Notes: generated by a model from the letters alone, not told the origin. DNA of 64,000 nt from Deuterostichococcus epilithicus (GCA_033439295.1 JAVTLE010000010.1:1-64000), one strand, 5' to 3'. Positions 33,950 to 47,361 are shown, counted from the first letter of the stretch. Made by a program: numbers and translations.

Positions 33950-35673
33950 CGCTGCAATAATAGCTCAATGCGCACCTCCCAGGCGCAGCACCGCAGTCTC
34001 CTGGGCGGCGCGCCACATGCTGGCCGCTCGCCCGGCGGCCCGCATCGACGGACACTGCTAGCTGTGTATTTGGCTCGTCGGACGGATCACAGAGGTCGAG
34101 TTTGCAGGCTTCACAGGCCTCGTCACACACGCGACCTGGCAATGTCAGCTGGTCGCAAATGGATGGACTCAGCTTCCAGCGCACGAGGAATGCTGCCAAT
34201 TACCTTTGGAATAGCATGATCATAGTTCTACGCATAGACACAGCACCTTTGCGCTGTCAAAATCCTCAGGCAGCAGCTATGGCAGATGTTGACGACTGGT
34301 CACTGCCAAAATCGCGGCTCAGAGCCTGACACCGCAACGCTGCAATCACAACTGATGCACTGTTCACCCGATCCTGGAAGCTGCACATCGCGTGCGAGCT
34401 TGACGCAGCTATGACGACTGATGACGCGGCAGAAAGATTACCTAGTGCCACGCGTCAGCATCCGCGCCAATTCTCAAACCCTGACTCGGCCGCATCAGAG
34501 CAAAACCTCCGACTGACCCACTCCCGCTTGCACGCCGCGCTTGGAAGCCCACACACACCTCGCGTAGCCCTATCGCCACTTCCTATTACTGTTCAGGCTC
34601 AGCGCACGGTGTTTAGCGAAGCTGGTGAAAACTCGCAGGCGCTCCGCGTAAAGTGCCCTAAGGTCAGCGGCATTTCTACGGGTGTGCAGTCCGCTGCACG
34701 CTCTGGCAACCGCCATGTCGCTTCTCATTCGTCGCGCGACCCCGTTCCCGGGATAGTCTCGCTGATTCGACTTCTGCCGGCAGGACGCGAAGCCGAGCTT
34801 GCGCTTTTTTGGAGGCAGCTTCGGGGCTGCTGACGGTATCTGTGCTTTGCCGGCGGCCGGCGGCCGGCGCTACCTGTGTAGCATCGAGGCGATGCTTGGT
34901 CTGGGAGGCGCAGCGGGTGACGCGACCCGCTGCGGCTCAGCGGGCCCCTGAAACGCCAGGTAAGCCCGGCCTTGAACCTCCCACGGCCGGATTGTGGCAG
35001 GTCTGTGGCCAAAACCTGCGCTGGCGGCTTGCTAGGCGGGTCATCATACTTCTTCCCAGCGCATGCTGAGGCGCGCCTGGCGTTTGAACGGCCGGATTCT
35101 CGCGGCCGCAGCCGTCAAGCCTTACATCCCGGACGGGGACAGAAGGACATCTGCACTTGAGGACGGTGATTTGAACAGCAGAGAGCTGGAGTGGGGCCGC
35201 GCAGCGTTCGATATCTTTTGAGCAGCGGTGATCGCGGTGAAACACACGAGTGCGGTCTGCCTAAGATCGCATCCCCGCCAGACGTGGCCGTCCGCTAATC
35301 AGCGAACGCGGGGTTGGCACCGTCTGAGGCCCGACACTGGCGTTCAGCAGTACTTTGGTGGGACTGTAGAGGGTCCCCGCTGCTGAACTCTCCCACTTGA
35401 GCAACTCCGTTGCAAATTACTGCACCGGATGACTGAGGCAATACGGCTCCAGCCAGTTGCGCCAGCGGCAAACGCAGGCTGTTTCGGCCCGAAAGGAACC
35501 TTATGTCAAAAGTCACCTCCCGAGGGTGCCAGCGGGCGGTCCCTCAGGTTCGAAGGGGTGGTTGGCACAAGTCTGTTCCCACCCTCCTGCAGCTGTCTGC
35601 TCGATTCATTCGGTGGGGGCCGACAGGAATCACCAACAATATCTTGTTCCATGCCTCACAGGAAAGCAACGCC
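33950..35673. other. Divergent intergenic region
   Basis: 1.7 kb between the starts of panB and the large low-complexity gene. Open frames such as plus 34411-34833 show no domain or splice support. A small GGCGGCC triplication lies at about 34850-34868. I see nothing else. Confidence 0.4.
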
Positions 35674-38600
35674 ATGACGGTCCCGGGCCTGATGCCGGGT
35701 GGCAGTGCCGCCTGGTCGCTCAAGCGCAAGGGCGGCGCACCCCACAGCCCGCCCCCGTCCCGCCTCGCACCCAGTAAGCTTTAGCCTTCTGCCCGCCCAG
35801 TAACACCTGCTTGCTCATGAGCCGACCGCGCCACCCTGCTGCCGCTGATGCATGTGCTTGGAACGTCGGTGGAGGCCCTGTGGAGTACCAAAGCCAAAAA
35901 ATATGCTGCAGCCATACAGAGCCTTTTGCTGGCCCCGTGCAGTGCACCTCACAGAGCGGCAGCAGCTGGCTTTGGCCATGGAGGAGAGCCGCCGCGCCGC
36001 CGCTGCTGCGGCGCGTGACCAGCTGTCAGCCATGTCGGCCGACTCGAGTTCTGGCTCAGACTCCGAGTCAGAGGCGAGTGCAGATCTGAAGCCATTGCCC
36101 TGGGCTCTTTCCCTGAACATGAGGCTCATGTGACGGCGTCCTTCCCCCAGTGCCACGAGTCGCAGGTTGTCTGGCTTTGGCTCTGATCGCTTTTTGCCTC
36201 AGCATTCAAAGGTAGCTTCGAACCTGCTGCACAGGACGCCTACAGCAACGCCGAGGATGCCGCGCGCCGGCCAGCGATGCCATGGAAGCTCAAGGCGTCG
36301 GCGTCGACGGGCAAGCGCAGCCGTGGCCTCGCGCAGTCGCCAGTCAAGTCCTCTCTGACGGATGCAGTCGACTCCCTCGACAGCACGGCGTGCCCCGGCC
36401 TGCCTTGCCACACCCCCTCCACATCCGGTGAGCCGCGCCCTCCTGCTGTGCCGTATGGCATCGCATCTTTGGGCTGCGCGGCCGTGATCTGCTGTGCGTG
36501 GTTGATGCGGGGGCATCGAGCACGTCTGTACTCTTGCAAAGCCCCAGTCCACGCCTCACAATGTGCACGCCATGACTGCAGGCGACTGCACGCCGGCGAC
36601 AGGCAGCCCGCTGCGCACAGACCTGTTTGTCAGCGCGGATGCAGCACGCGGCGCCGAGATGGCCGCCGCATCAGACACCACCAGCCGCGACAGCGGCGGC
36701 ACCACCATGGCACCGCCGCCGCGGAAGCAGGCCCGCCTCCCAGCGCCAGCGGCAGCGTCTTCCGACTCGGACAATGACGCGGCGGCGGCGCAGCCCCACC
36801 GCCGGCNTGCTGACGCCGCCGCGGCTGCGAGCCGCGACGGCGGCGCCGGCACGGCCCTGCCCCTCAGCCTGCGGCCGGTCAGCCCGGCGGGGCCGCTCGA
36901 CAGCGGTGGCAGCGACGCTGTCGGCGGCGGCGCGCCCTACGGCAAGCGCGGCAGCAGCAGCATGGACAGCAGTGCCTTTGGTGGGGCCAACGACCTCTCG
37001 CCAGAGCTGCTTGGTGCGTCTATACTCCTCTGTTTTGTGCTCTGTTTTGTGCACTGCAACACCTGTCGCATGGTGGTGCCGCCATGAGCACGAGCAACGG
37101 CGGAGCAATGAAGTGTTGCCTTGGCTTGCTGGCTGCCACTCTAGTCGGCGGTCTCTTGAACGTTGAATCAAGTCGGTGCTGAGGCAGTGTTGGTGTTATG
37201 CAGGGCTGCCGAGCTCGGACGCGGACGCATGCAGCATCCGCGCTCAGCGGCTGGCAATGCGGCAGGCACTGTCCCTGGCGGTGCGCCACCAGGAGGGCGA
37301 TTGCGCCGCTGTCGGCGGAGCATTGACCATCGAAGGCGGCGGCAGACAAGGCAGCGGCTCCTGCAAGCGCGGCTCGGTGCGCCAATGTCGCTGTTCTGAG
37401 ACTCTGCCTTGGCGCAATGCGTCCAGGTTCCCTCTTTTCGTTTTCAAGCAAACATGCCGGGTGTGAAACCTCGCACTAGCTCTGGCTGACGTGACGCTGA
37501 GCTCCTTGCTGAGTCATCTTGCTCGTCATGCCGCAGGCCGACATCCTACCCTGCTCTGCAGCGGGGCAGCTGCAGAAGAGGCAGCGGCCCGTGCAGCGGC
37601 GGTCAGACACAGCGGCAGAGCCCCAGAGCCCAACAGCCGCCTCGGCGGCGGCGGCGGCTGCTAGTGGCGGCCTGGATCCTGCTCTCATTGCCCGCCTGGC
37701 TGAGCGGCGGCAGGCAAAGTATGGCGCCGAAAGGTGCGCCGTCTTGAGGCTAGGGCTGGTGTGTATGGGGTGTGCCGCCGCTGCCATGCAGCGTGCAGGG
37801 GCCTGAGGCATGGTCAGGCTCCGACGAGCTCTATGGTTAATGCAGCATCTCGCCCGATGGCACCCGCTGCCCTGCCATGCGCATCTTAGACGCCTGTTGC
37901 CTGGCAACGTCGGCCTTCCTGTCTGGTCTTGGTCATACATTCCAAAGCTTCGCTGCTGCTTCTGCAGGTGTCAGAAGCTGGTGCGGCCAAGTGGCGGCGC
38001 CACGCCACAGCCAGCGGACCAGCCCCAGCAGCAGCGGCAGCAGCAGCAGTCGGCAGCGCGCACGGCGACACGCGACGCCGCCGTCTCCTTGCAGGTGGGC
38101 CTGAGGGCGGCATCATTCGCTGCCGTCATGCCATCTGCTCGAGTCGCCTCATGTTCAGGCACTGTGTACCTGATAACACCCGCAGCAGAGGGAGAGTTTG
38201 CAGCTGGTCACAACGTATAGGTTCAAGTGTGAGCTTGAAGTTCCGCCTGTGTCCTCTGCTGCTCAGGAGGCGGACCTGTTCTCGAAGATCCTGCCCGCCA
38301 CAGGTGCCCGCCCAAAGGCGCCCCTGCGAGTGCGCCTCAAGGTGAGCCCTGCTCTCTGCTCTCCCCCAGTGACCAATTGACAGCCATGCTCAAGGTCTGG
38401 ACGATTCCAACACGAAAGTAGTGTCTGTTTGAGGACCTGCTCCTGTGGATGCACTATCCTCTCGGCCTTGTAGCGGCACACCGGCGGCCGCAGCCAGTAC
38501 TGCTGCCCTGCATCCACCAGCTGACGCACGGTGGCTACAACCGGGCTTCCGTCTTGCTTCCATCCGCTTACAGTTTGTCATTGCGGTTGGCAGGCGCCAG

Positions 38601-40261
38601 AGCGGCCAGCAGCCAAGGCAGACCAGCAGCAGTCAGTCAGCCCGGCGGCGAACTGTCGCATCTCCATCAAACGGCCCCATGGCGCCAAGCCGGAGGCTGC
38701 GCCGGTGCTGCTGGCGCCTGCTTCCCCCGTGAAGCAGGAGGCGCTGCCGGTTGTCGCTAGAGGTGCTGACGCAGTGGCAGTGCGGGCTGAGGCAGCTTCG
38801 CCGCTGCCCACACCCCGAGCCATCCTGCCAGCTGTGCTGGAGCCGGGCCTGCACACGCCAGAGCCCTGCGACGTGCCCTCGACCGCCTCGTTAGCTGTCA
38901 AATCGACTGCGCCGTCCCGGGCAGCGCCGGGCCAGACGCCGCGCACGACCGCGCCGCCGATGCCGTTTGGCAGCCCGGCGGTCGTGCTGCAGCCGTTCGC
39001 GGCGCCTCCAGCCATAGAGTCGCGCCACGCGATGTCGTCTGCCCTGCGTGCAGCCGATAGCGCAAAGGCAGAGATGAATGCGGCGCCGCCGGCCAGCCCG
39101 ACGGCGCAGCCGCCGGCGGTCAAGCGCCAGCGGCTGGGCGGCCGCCAGCGCAGCAGCCCGGCACTGGGCGCGCTCATCAAGCGCCGTGCGGGCCACGGCG
39201 GCGGCGCTTCACCGTCGCTGCTGCATGCCACGACGTCGTGCAGGCTGCCCGGCAGCGGCGCCGAGGACGGCGGCATGGCGACGCCAATGCCGCCCAGCCC
39301 ACCGGTCGCGGGTCCCAAAGCGCGCAGGCCGCGGGGGCCGCCACGCAGCCAGTCCGCACGCAATGCCTGGGCCAGCGCCGAGCTCCCTGGCGGCCTGACG
39401 CACGGCCGGCCACGGCNNCTGCGGTCCTCGGCCAGCATCGAGGGCAGCGGCGGCGGCGGCGCAGGCGGCGACCGGGAGCCGATGCTGGCGCTGAGCTTCG
39501 AGCGCCGGCCGCGCGGCGGCCGCGGCCGGCCCGGCGCGCTGCTCGCGGCCTGCACCAGGCTGCGCGGCGGCGACGCCGCGGCGCCCTGCGCCGCGGCAGC
39601 CCCGGCGCCGCTGGCAACTGCTGCTGCAGCAAGCGCCAGCACAGGCCCACAGCTGCCGCTGGCCCTGGCTGGCGCGACGGCGGCCATGCGGCTGCGGCAC
39701 GACGCTGAGGGCCTCCGCCTGCAGCGCTGCATGGACGGCGGCTGCGGCACGACCTGTCAGCCGCCGCCGCCGGCCGGCTGCACCTGCAAGTGGGCCCGCG
39801 GCCGCGGATGCGGTGGCGGCGGCTGCGCAGGCGGCGCAGGTGCACCTGCCGCGGCCAAGGCGGACGGCTGGCGGCCGGGGTCGGTCGCCACCGCCGGCCG
39901 GCTGCTANTGCCGCCGNTGCAGCGGCGCGATGCGAGCACGCCGGCCGGCGCCATCCGGCCCGGCTCGGCCGCCCTGCAGGCGGAGCAGCGGTGAGTCCCG
40001 GCTTCCCACGACTGCCAGCCACTGCCGCATTCAGTCCCTCCCCCTGGAACCGATGTTGGTGCATTGCAGAGGAAGCGATGGCCCAGCAACCTTAGGTGCG
40101 GCGAGAGTTTGCACCTGCGCCTGCGCCCTGACGTGTTTGCCCCTCTCTCCTGCAGGCAGCGCGGCGTCGCGGGCGCTTGGGACGACCTGTCAGCGAGGCA
40201 CGCGCTGGAGTTGTCGACCATGTCCGCCCTGGTAGCCTGGCTGGCGCCCATGGGAGCCTAG
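35674..40261 (+). CDS. Large low-complexity, probably nuclear protein with UIM-like motif
   Basis: Eleven exons proposed: 35674-35773, 35955-36077, 36212-36427, 36582-37013, 37204-37376, 37537-37733, 37968-38094, 38204-38341, 38422-38469, 38594-39990, 40156-40261; about 1018 aa. Family not recognised. Near residue 40, RQQLALAMEESRR fits a ubiquitin-interacting motif, followed by an acidic Ser stretch. Long Ser/Ala/Pro/Gly-rich segments hold nuclear-type basic patches (KRQRLGGRQR), polyQ and repeated QALSLAVR-like helices. A compact conserved-looking part lies at 38204-38590 (YRFKCELEVPPVSSAAQEA, LFEDLLLWMHYPLGL). It ends LSTMSALVAWLAPMGA. The exon 9/10 join is unresolved: the frame stays open to about 38590 and reads HQLTHGGYNRASVLLPSAY, so exon 9 may be longer. 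Single-base Ns lie in the exons at 36787, 39417-39418, 39908 and 39917. No function is assigned. Confidence 0.6.
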
Positions 40262-41182
40262 ATATTTGCAGCCATTGCTCTTGCGTGCCAGGCGCCGATG
40301 TGCTGCGCAAACATCGGTGCCAACAGTATCGGCTGTCGGCCGTGGCTACGCTCCAGCAGTCGCAGGCGCAGCTGGGGCGCCAGAGCCTGCCTTCAGTTGG
40401 CCCTTGTGTTTGGCTTCGGAGAAGTGCCTTGATTCTTGCTACTAGTCCAGTGGCAGGTTGTCACCTGCTCTTCGGCAAATTGATTGGTTTCATTTGGCAG
40501 GCAAGTGCGCAGGCGACAGTGTTTCATGCAGAAGTCATTGATCTAGCAGTTTGAGGAACCCGCGCATCCCAAGGTGATGCTGGGGTGGGAACCGAAAATT
40601 CCTTCGTGACAACGAAACTTCGTCATTTAGGCAGGGCTCGTTTTGCTTTCATCATGCAGACCTTTGTGTTGCATCTGCTTCGCCTTATCCCACAGTAAGA
40701 TTACCATCGCAGAACAAGAGAAGCTTCACAGACACTGCTCTTCCACTAATCCCATACATACTTGTAAATCACCGCCGAGAAACCACCTGAAGTTGCTCGT
40801 CCCCATCACGACACCCTCTGCTGTGATGGAACACGCTCTCAGTGTCACCTGTCTGACACCCCCCCCGNNGGGGGGGGTGCGGTAGCAGCGGTGGGGCCAG
40901 CCTGGCGAGTGAAATACCCTAAAGTCCTGATAGTGAACGCCTGCTTGACGGTTGCTACACAAGCGGAACAGCTGAATGCCGTCACCCATCACTGCCCATC
41001 GGCGGCGTGTCCTGTGAGCTGAGCACAAGGTATGTGTCAGCCGCAACGCCATCGGTCCACCACCGGCCGCCCAGCACGACATCGCTCCTGCAGCACGGTT
41101 CCAGCCTCGCCTCAGAGCACACAGGAATGCAATGCCTCAGCCGATCACTGCATTGGACTGCTGAGCGATGCAGTAGGGACAG
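40262..41182. other. Convergent intergenic region with an NN break in a C/G run
   Basis: Holds the 3' ends of the large gene and the BRCT gene. At about 40859-40877 a run of C is followed by two Ns and then a run of G, which would fold back perfectly on itself. This is probably an unreadable or collapsed sequence artefact. Confidence 0.6.
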
Positions 41183-44100
41183 TCAGTGCCGCAGGCATGC
41201 AGGCCGCCCGTGTGTCACGGAGGTTGTAGTTGGATGAGTCCTCAATTGCAAACAGCAGTCGATCGGCATGCACCGGTCGATTGCTGAGGCGGCAGGCAGT
41301 TCATTGGCGGCAGCAGCGGCGGCGGCGGTGGCGGTCCTGGGTTGTGGCAGAGCCTCGTCCTCTGCCTCATCCGGGTGTGGATCCACAACAGTGGACCGGC
41401 CAGCCCCCTCGTCTCCGCCTCCGTCGTGCTGCAGGACATCCCCGCGGTCAGCTGCGCCGCCGTCGCCGCCGATGCGGCTGCCACCGCCTGCGCTGTGAGT
41501 GCTGCCGTCGCCAACTTCAATGCCGCTGCCGCTGCTACAAGGCCTGCTGGCCGGCAGCCGGTGCTCCTTGGCTGCAGGCGGCGCCTTGGCCGGGTGTGCC
41601 GCCGGGAGCCGCGGCGGCGGCGCCCGCTGCAGCGGCAGCCGCCGCCCTGACAGCAGCGCCTCCACCGCCCAGCTGTCGCTGACGATGGGCACTCCCAGGC
41701 GGCCTTGCTACCATATGAGGACGCAGTCAGGGAAGATGTTCCCAGCGTGGCTTGCTGAACCGTAAAGAAACGTGCTGCGTAGCATTGGCTCACCTGCCAG
41801 TGTATGGTCGGCTGCGATGCGGGAACCTCAAGCGACATGCGCTCTGCGTGGGCACACGGGAAAAGGGTTGGGACGCTTCGTACACAGCGGAGAGAGTGAG
41901 GCACTTGCGCTGCGCATCGGGCAGTCACCCTGTGGTGCTTGGAGGTACGGTGCGTCATACGACACGATGCGCACGGCTCCTCATTGGCGGGCATGGCTGA
42001 AGGATCCTCGCAGGCCAAGAATGTGCAGAGCCGCAGGGGCAGGTTCGGTTCGCACCAACGATGACCAGTGTGGCCCGCGCAGTCAGCGCCGCCTCCAGGC
42101 CTGCGCCTGTTGGCATGCAGTACAGGTGCTAGGACGCTCGAGAGGCGCTTCCTGAAATGCATGGGCAATGGGGCCACACCATGCCGACAGATGCTGCAAG
42201 GCTGTGGACGGGCTCGGGCAGAGGTCGCTGCGCCGCTGTTGCGATTGGAATCAGACCCATTGCCAGGCGCACCGGCGGCTGTGATAGAGGCCCGAGATCA
42301 CATCTCTGTGAGTGCGGCGCGAAGATGCAGCGCCGCACCGGCGTGACGCAGCACCAGGCCGAGGGCCTCGACGCACGCAGGCGAGCCGCAAACGTACACA
42401 CGCTCGCCGGAGAAGGCTTGCGCCGCCACCTGCATAGCGACGGCAGGGCGCAGCGTGTGGGCCGCAGACGGCTCCAGCCAACGCCCAGCGTTGATGCATG
42501 CCTGCGGGACCGGAAAAGTGGTGTTCGTGTTGGTTTTTGCGCGCCCCACTTACAATGCGGACATCAGGAGGCCAGGCATCTTGTGTCCAGCTGCACTAGA
42601 AGCGCATAGGGCCAGCTAATAGTGCGACACGGCTGGAGGAAACTAATCCGGGCGTGCCTTTTGGAAGCTAGCATAGTCATTTCCAGGTCAAGGGCGAGGT
42701 GCTACCGTACGACTGCGCACGTTTCATCAGCTGAACCACTGTGGCAATTGAACGATTGGTGGCCTTCGTTTAGATGCGGTCATGTACCTGCAGCTGCTGC
42801 GGCCGGATGACGGCGACGCCCGCTGCCGCCGCAAACAGAAACTCCGTCGACGTACGGACGCAGTGCTGGGCCACCACTGCTGTGACTGCGCTGGCAGGCT
42901 GCTAGCGACAGGCCAGGTTGTCAGCAAGCTAGCCGTTCGCCCGGCACAGACCGCTGTTGCGCTTGTTTTGCCATAGCCTCGGCTGCCGCCATCAGCGGGT
43001 CGCCTGGTCCGGCAGCCAACATTCGTGCGCTGATGGCAGGGAACCTGACATAGGATGGGCCGCGCATTGAAAACTCAGCCGGCTTTTCGATCACATCAAG
43101 GGTCCACCACTATGCATCCGCAAAAACCCACCGCTGTCCCGGGCGCCGGCACCCTGTGCAGCACGGCCCCGCCAGCGCGGCGGGTGTTCTGCTCCAGGGT
43201 GGCCAGCTGCTCGTCCGACAGGCTGTCCTCGTCCATCAGAAACGCCTGCCTGCGCGATGTCACGGGTGCGTCAGAGTCGTGTTGCTTACGGACACATCTG
43301 GACCTTCCCTTGACCAGGTGTTGTTCTGGTCCAGTTCGAACATGGTTGACGTTCTGCAGGAGTGCAGAGGCGGCCTGGAGCCATGCAGGCAGGCTGTTGC
43401 GGCATTGTAATGGCTCCTAGCTTTCAGAATTGGAAGCACTCTGATAGTGGACCGTCGGAAGCCTCAACATCGGTGCTGCTGCCGCACCCTTCGAAGGGCT
43501 TGCAGATGTTGAGCGTCGCGGCGCCGCTCCCAGGGCTGCCAGACCTTGAGCCCGCAAACACACTGGCCGCTTCGACGACGCGCCTTGCAGCAGTCCGGCC
43601 CTCTGCCGGCTTGGGCTTGGGCGGCCTCGGCGGCCGCTTGCCGGCGGCTGCTGGGCTCGGCGTTGCCGCCGCCGCTGCCTGCTGCTGCTGCTGCGCCTGC
43701 TGCCGCCGCCCTGCTGCCCTTGCCAGTGCCGCCTCATCCCTCGCCGGCAGCGCCAACGCCCGGTCGCCCGTCCCGGCTCCGGCTGTCACCGCCTGCTGCT
43801 GTGCCGGTGCGCCGCCGCTCGCGCTCTGCGCCGCATCCGCGCCCATGCCCCTGCCGGCCCTGGCTCCTTCCTTGGCACCGAGCCCAAGCTTGAGGCTACC
43901 CAGCCTGCCTCCCACCGGCTGGTGCCCATTGGGAGCTGCGGCCCCTGCACCTTGCCCGCCGCTCATCTCCCTGATCATGCGCCGTGTTGTCGCGCCTGCT
44001 GCCGGCATCGTTGCCTGCTTGCGCTGCTTCCGTCCGTTCCTCGCCGTCGTCGACCGCGCCGCCGCGCCGTCGCGCCGTTGCCGCTTACTGCTGGCGGTTC

Positions 44101-44326
44101 CTGGCTCGCGCTGAGTGTGAGTGTGTCCTGGGAACCCGACGGTTGGCGATATCAGTCTGAGCGTAATCAAGTCACTCACCGCCGTGCTCACGTTGCAGGG
44201 GATATGTGACCAGTTGACTAGTTGTGTGGGCCGGGCAACAAGGATCTCTGCAATCGAACACCGTTCTGTTACAGTACAGACTGCCTGTTCAGACGGCTGG
44301 AGCGCACACTCACTCGTAATTACCAT
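41183..44326 (-). CDS. Tandem BRCT-domain protein (DNA-damage-type adaptor)
   Basis: Exon borders are only partly resolved. The N-terminal part (about 43430-44326) is disordered, with a basic nuclear-type patch, polyQ and Lys/Pro-rich stretches. About 43160-43265 encodes MDEDSLSDEQLATLEQNTRR. Two BRCT domains follow. The first is visible as VVAQHCVRTSTEFLFAAAAG (about 42790-42900). The second begins AFSGERVYVCGSPACVEALG (about 42305-42435) and ends GVPIVSDSWAVEALLSGRR with the conserved Trp (about 41630-41700). The tail to 41183 is acidic and Ala-rich. Tandem BRCT pairs bind phosphopeptides in DNA-damage signalling (MDC1, PTIP and TopBP1 types); which one this matches I cannot say. The true start may be well inside 44326. 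Confidence 0.6.
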
Positions 44327-45533
44327 CGTACAACTCGCCCTCCGTGATCCTGCGCAAGAGCAACATCGAGCTGTGCCCCTGGAATCATTGCCGCTGCTGC
44401 AGCTACAGCGCTCCTAAACACACTCGCTCCTGGTGCAATGCTGTGCTCATTGCAATTAAAAGCGCTGCACGGCCACCAGCACGGCCACGTGTGCAAAGCA
44501 CAACAGATTTTGGACTCGAAATGACGGCAGTCCACCTGGGCATTAGCTCCTGCTGATATCTATGACTGGTTGGCCCTCGTGCAGCGGCAGCGGCGGCGGC
44601 AGCGCCAGTGTCAGATCACACGCTAGGTACGGGCATGATTAGCTTAGCTGCCAGATCACTACTGGAGGATTGAAGTGCAGGATGTCGCTAATGTCCAGCC
44701 TCGCAAATTTGCCAGTGCTTGCTCAAATGACAAACCTCGAAAATTGCGTGACTGCCTGTGCAGTCACTTCCTTGCTTGCAGGTGCAGTATCTGACAGATC
44801 ATCACAGGTCAATCACACGATTGCCGCGCAAAATTTCGTAGGTCTGTAAATCATCGCAGCCTTGCTGGACGCACGGCTGTCTGCTGCAACCCTGGGACGC
44901 CTGATGAGTCAGCTGCGGATTTTGAGGCGGCAGGGAATCTCAACATGCCTGTGAGAAGCCACATCACCCCACTTCGAATTCCACATTGTGAGAAAGGTGA
45001 GCTGTTCTCCTCCTGAGGATGTGTGTCTTCTCGCTGTCGTGCGCACTGCTGGGTTGTCCGGTTGTCGCATGCTGAAAGGACGCTGCGGCGGCGGTGGCAT
45101 ATAATGCGGTGCTCGCTGCAACTTTGGTGATGCCTGCCAGGTTCGCTGCAAACGGCGCCAATATTGCACGAGATCTCGCTTCGTGAATGCTGCGTTGCGT
45201 CATAGAGTGCACCTCGCCTCCAGTTCGTCCCTGTTCGTCGTCGATTGCACCCTAATCAGCCTGAGGCTGGAAAGGTGTAAACATCACTCTCTCATATTGC
45301 CCCATTGCATCAAATGGCCTTTCAACCCAGCAACACGCAGCAGCACTCTTCCTTCCCCCAACACTTCTGCTTGCCCTCACCAATGCAGGTTTGCAAACTG
45401 TGTAAAATGAGCTGTTCTGCTTGTCGGCATCAGACCTGAGCATACTTTCAAGTCCGTGACCTGTCAGCGATCAGACGGATGGTCAGCACTCCGAGCCCGC
45501 ACGATATCGTCATGCACAGAGAGCCGCAGCCCT
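44327..45533. other. Divergent intergenic region
   Basis: 1.2 kb between the BRCT gene and the endonuclease V gene. I see no domain-bearing frame, repeat or RNA gene. Confidence 0.45.
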
Positions 45534-47332
45534 ATGATATCGAAAGCAGAAGCAGAGGCTCAGCAGCTGGAGTGGGCGGGGCAGGTGGTCCACACGGATG
45601 ATGCTGAGGCATGGGCCTTGCGCCGCATTGGCGGCCTGGATGTGCACTGGATCGACGACCATAGGGGTAGTCCACCCTTTCCTCGATTTTCTGGGATTCT
45701 GCGAGCCTTTGACAACGGTTGATGTTCTGAGCAACACTCAAAGCCTGCATGGCGCGCATGGTTCTGCCTCTCATGCCGAAATGCGCGCGCGTCACATCTA
45801 GCCGTCCAGCGACATCTCCAGCGTCCAGGCTGCCCGCGTCGTCAGTCGGCACCCTGCCTGTCCCCAGGCGTGGCGTGCTTGGCGGTGCTCTCGTGGCCGG
45901 ACCTGCGGGTCGTGTCGACGCACTGTCGTGCTTTCGAAACAGAGGTCCCCTACGAGCCAGGTGCTTGCGGTACATGATACTGAGTTTTCAAGGTGCTTGA
46001 ACCAACCGACCGGCAATGGCAGTGCCTCACATGCTACTCGAACGCGGATGCGTGGATCCTGGTGCCGCAGGGTTCCTGGGGTTCCGTGAGGTGCCTGCCT
46101 ACATGACCGTCTGGGCAGCGGCACAGGTCGGTCCCTCTCCCCTGCAATCGATGACAGAGCCTCCCGTGTCCTGGGCTGCCGGCTTGCATTGCCTTGGCGA
46201 CTGAAACTGGTGCTGCCAGGCGGCCAGCAGGAAGCGGGGGACCGTCGCATGGCAATCGGCTCAGTCCTGTGGGTCAGGTCTGCCACGCCCTTGGGACTTC
46301 TTGGGACCGAGAGGTTTGAGAGTTCTGCTTCTTCTCACAAGCTGTGTCCGCAACCACCGAGGAGGCTCCGTGCATCGCCCGCAGGCGGCGGGCCACGAGC
46401 CAGACCTGGTACTCGTGGACGGCTTCGGTGCCTGCCACCCGCGGCGCTGCGGCTCAGCCTGCCACTTCGGGCTGGCGGCGGGCGCCCGCGCCATTGGTGT
46501 CGGCAAGAGCCTCAATGATGTGCCCGCGCTGCGCGACCGGGAGGTCAAGGTGGGCCCTGCTGCTGTTCAGACTTCGCCAACATCTGGCTGTTGGCAAGCC
46601 TGCGCCGGGGCCCGCCTCAGGACTGTGTCAGAGTGGGACCTGCCACTGCAGACGGCAGGCGCACGGTCTGCAGGCTGGTCCGGCACCCCGCTGAGACTGC
46701 CGATGTACAACGCGCTGCTGTGTGACCATCTTAAGCAAGTTCATATGGTGCCGCAGTCTTACAGTAGGGCTTTGCCAGCGGTTGACGTTCGCTCTTTGCA
46801 AATTGGACAACCCAGCTTAGGCTCCTGGTGCCTGGTGCCCGATTCAGGTCGGAGCCCTCACGTGCTTGCTTGTAGGAGCGCATGGCCACGGAGGGCGTCA
46901 CCGTCATGGACCTGCTGGATCACGACGGCGCTGTTGCGGCAACAGCGGTGCTGAAGGACGTTGCCCACCGGCAGCCGGTTTACGTGTCAGTCGGGCACCG
47001 GGTGTCGCTGCCGACGGCGGCGGACATTGTGCGGCGCTGCTGTCTCTACAAGGCATGCGCCACTTCACTGGTTTGCCATGGGAGCCGAGCCTGAGACGCG
47101 TGAGGATGGTTTGCGTAAGCTGCGGGAATTTTAATTTGCTTTCTGCCGCCCTCCTGGATGTTGCCGGCGCCTGTCTGCATGCTGCGCAGTCGAGGCTGCT
47201 GCAGCCACCGACATGATCGCGGCATTGAGACCAGAGAAGATGATCGGGAGCCGCTTGCGTCAGGTGCCGGAGCCGGTGCGCGTCGCAGACATGGTGTCGC
47301 GGCAGGAGGCGGAAGGGCTGGCGGGCGCCTGA
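45534..47332 (+). CDS. Endonuclease V
   Basis: Six exons: 45534-45666, 45868-45960, 46071-46126, 46385-46549, 46876-47052, 47264-47332; 230 aa, the usual family size. The enzyme cuts next to deoxyinosine or inosine in nucleic acid. All family motifs are there: [14 protein letters not shown] (first Asp), [20 protein letters not shown] (YxPG and the Glu), [18 protein letters not shown] (second Asp, HPR), AIGVGKSLN (Lys) and [14 protein letters not shown]. Intron 5 appears to have a GC donor (TACAAG|GCATGC), joining CLYK to [10 protein letters not shown] as in the family. An upstream in-frame ATG at 45456 is the alternative start. With eukaryotic relatives, an RNA-inosine substrate is possible; that is inference. 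Confidence 0.93.
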
Positions 47333-47361
47333 GTTTGACGGCTCTGACCACGTGGTCCGGG

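Noticed and set aside
34411-34833. 140-aa plus-strand frame between panB and the large gene
   Set aside because: No recognisable domain, no splice or codon support; most likely non-coding.
41242-42177. 311-aa minus-strand frame as the BRCT protein's exon
   Set aside because: It is in the wrong frame relative to GVPIVSDSWAVEALL and has no domain of its own.
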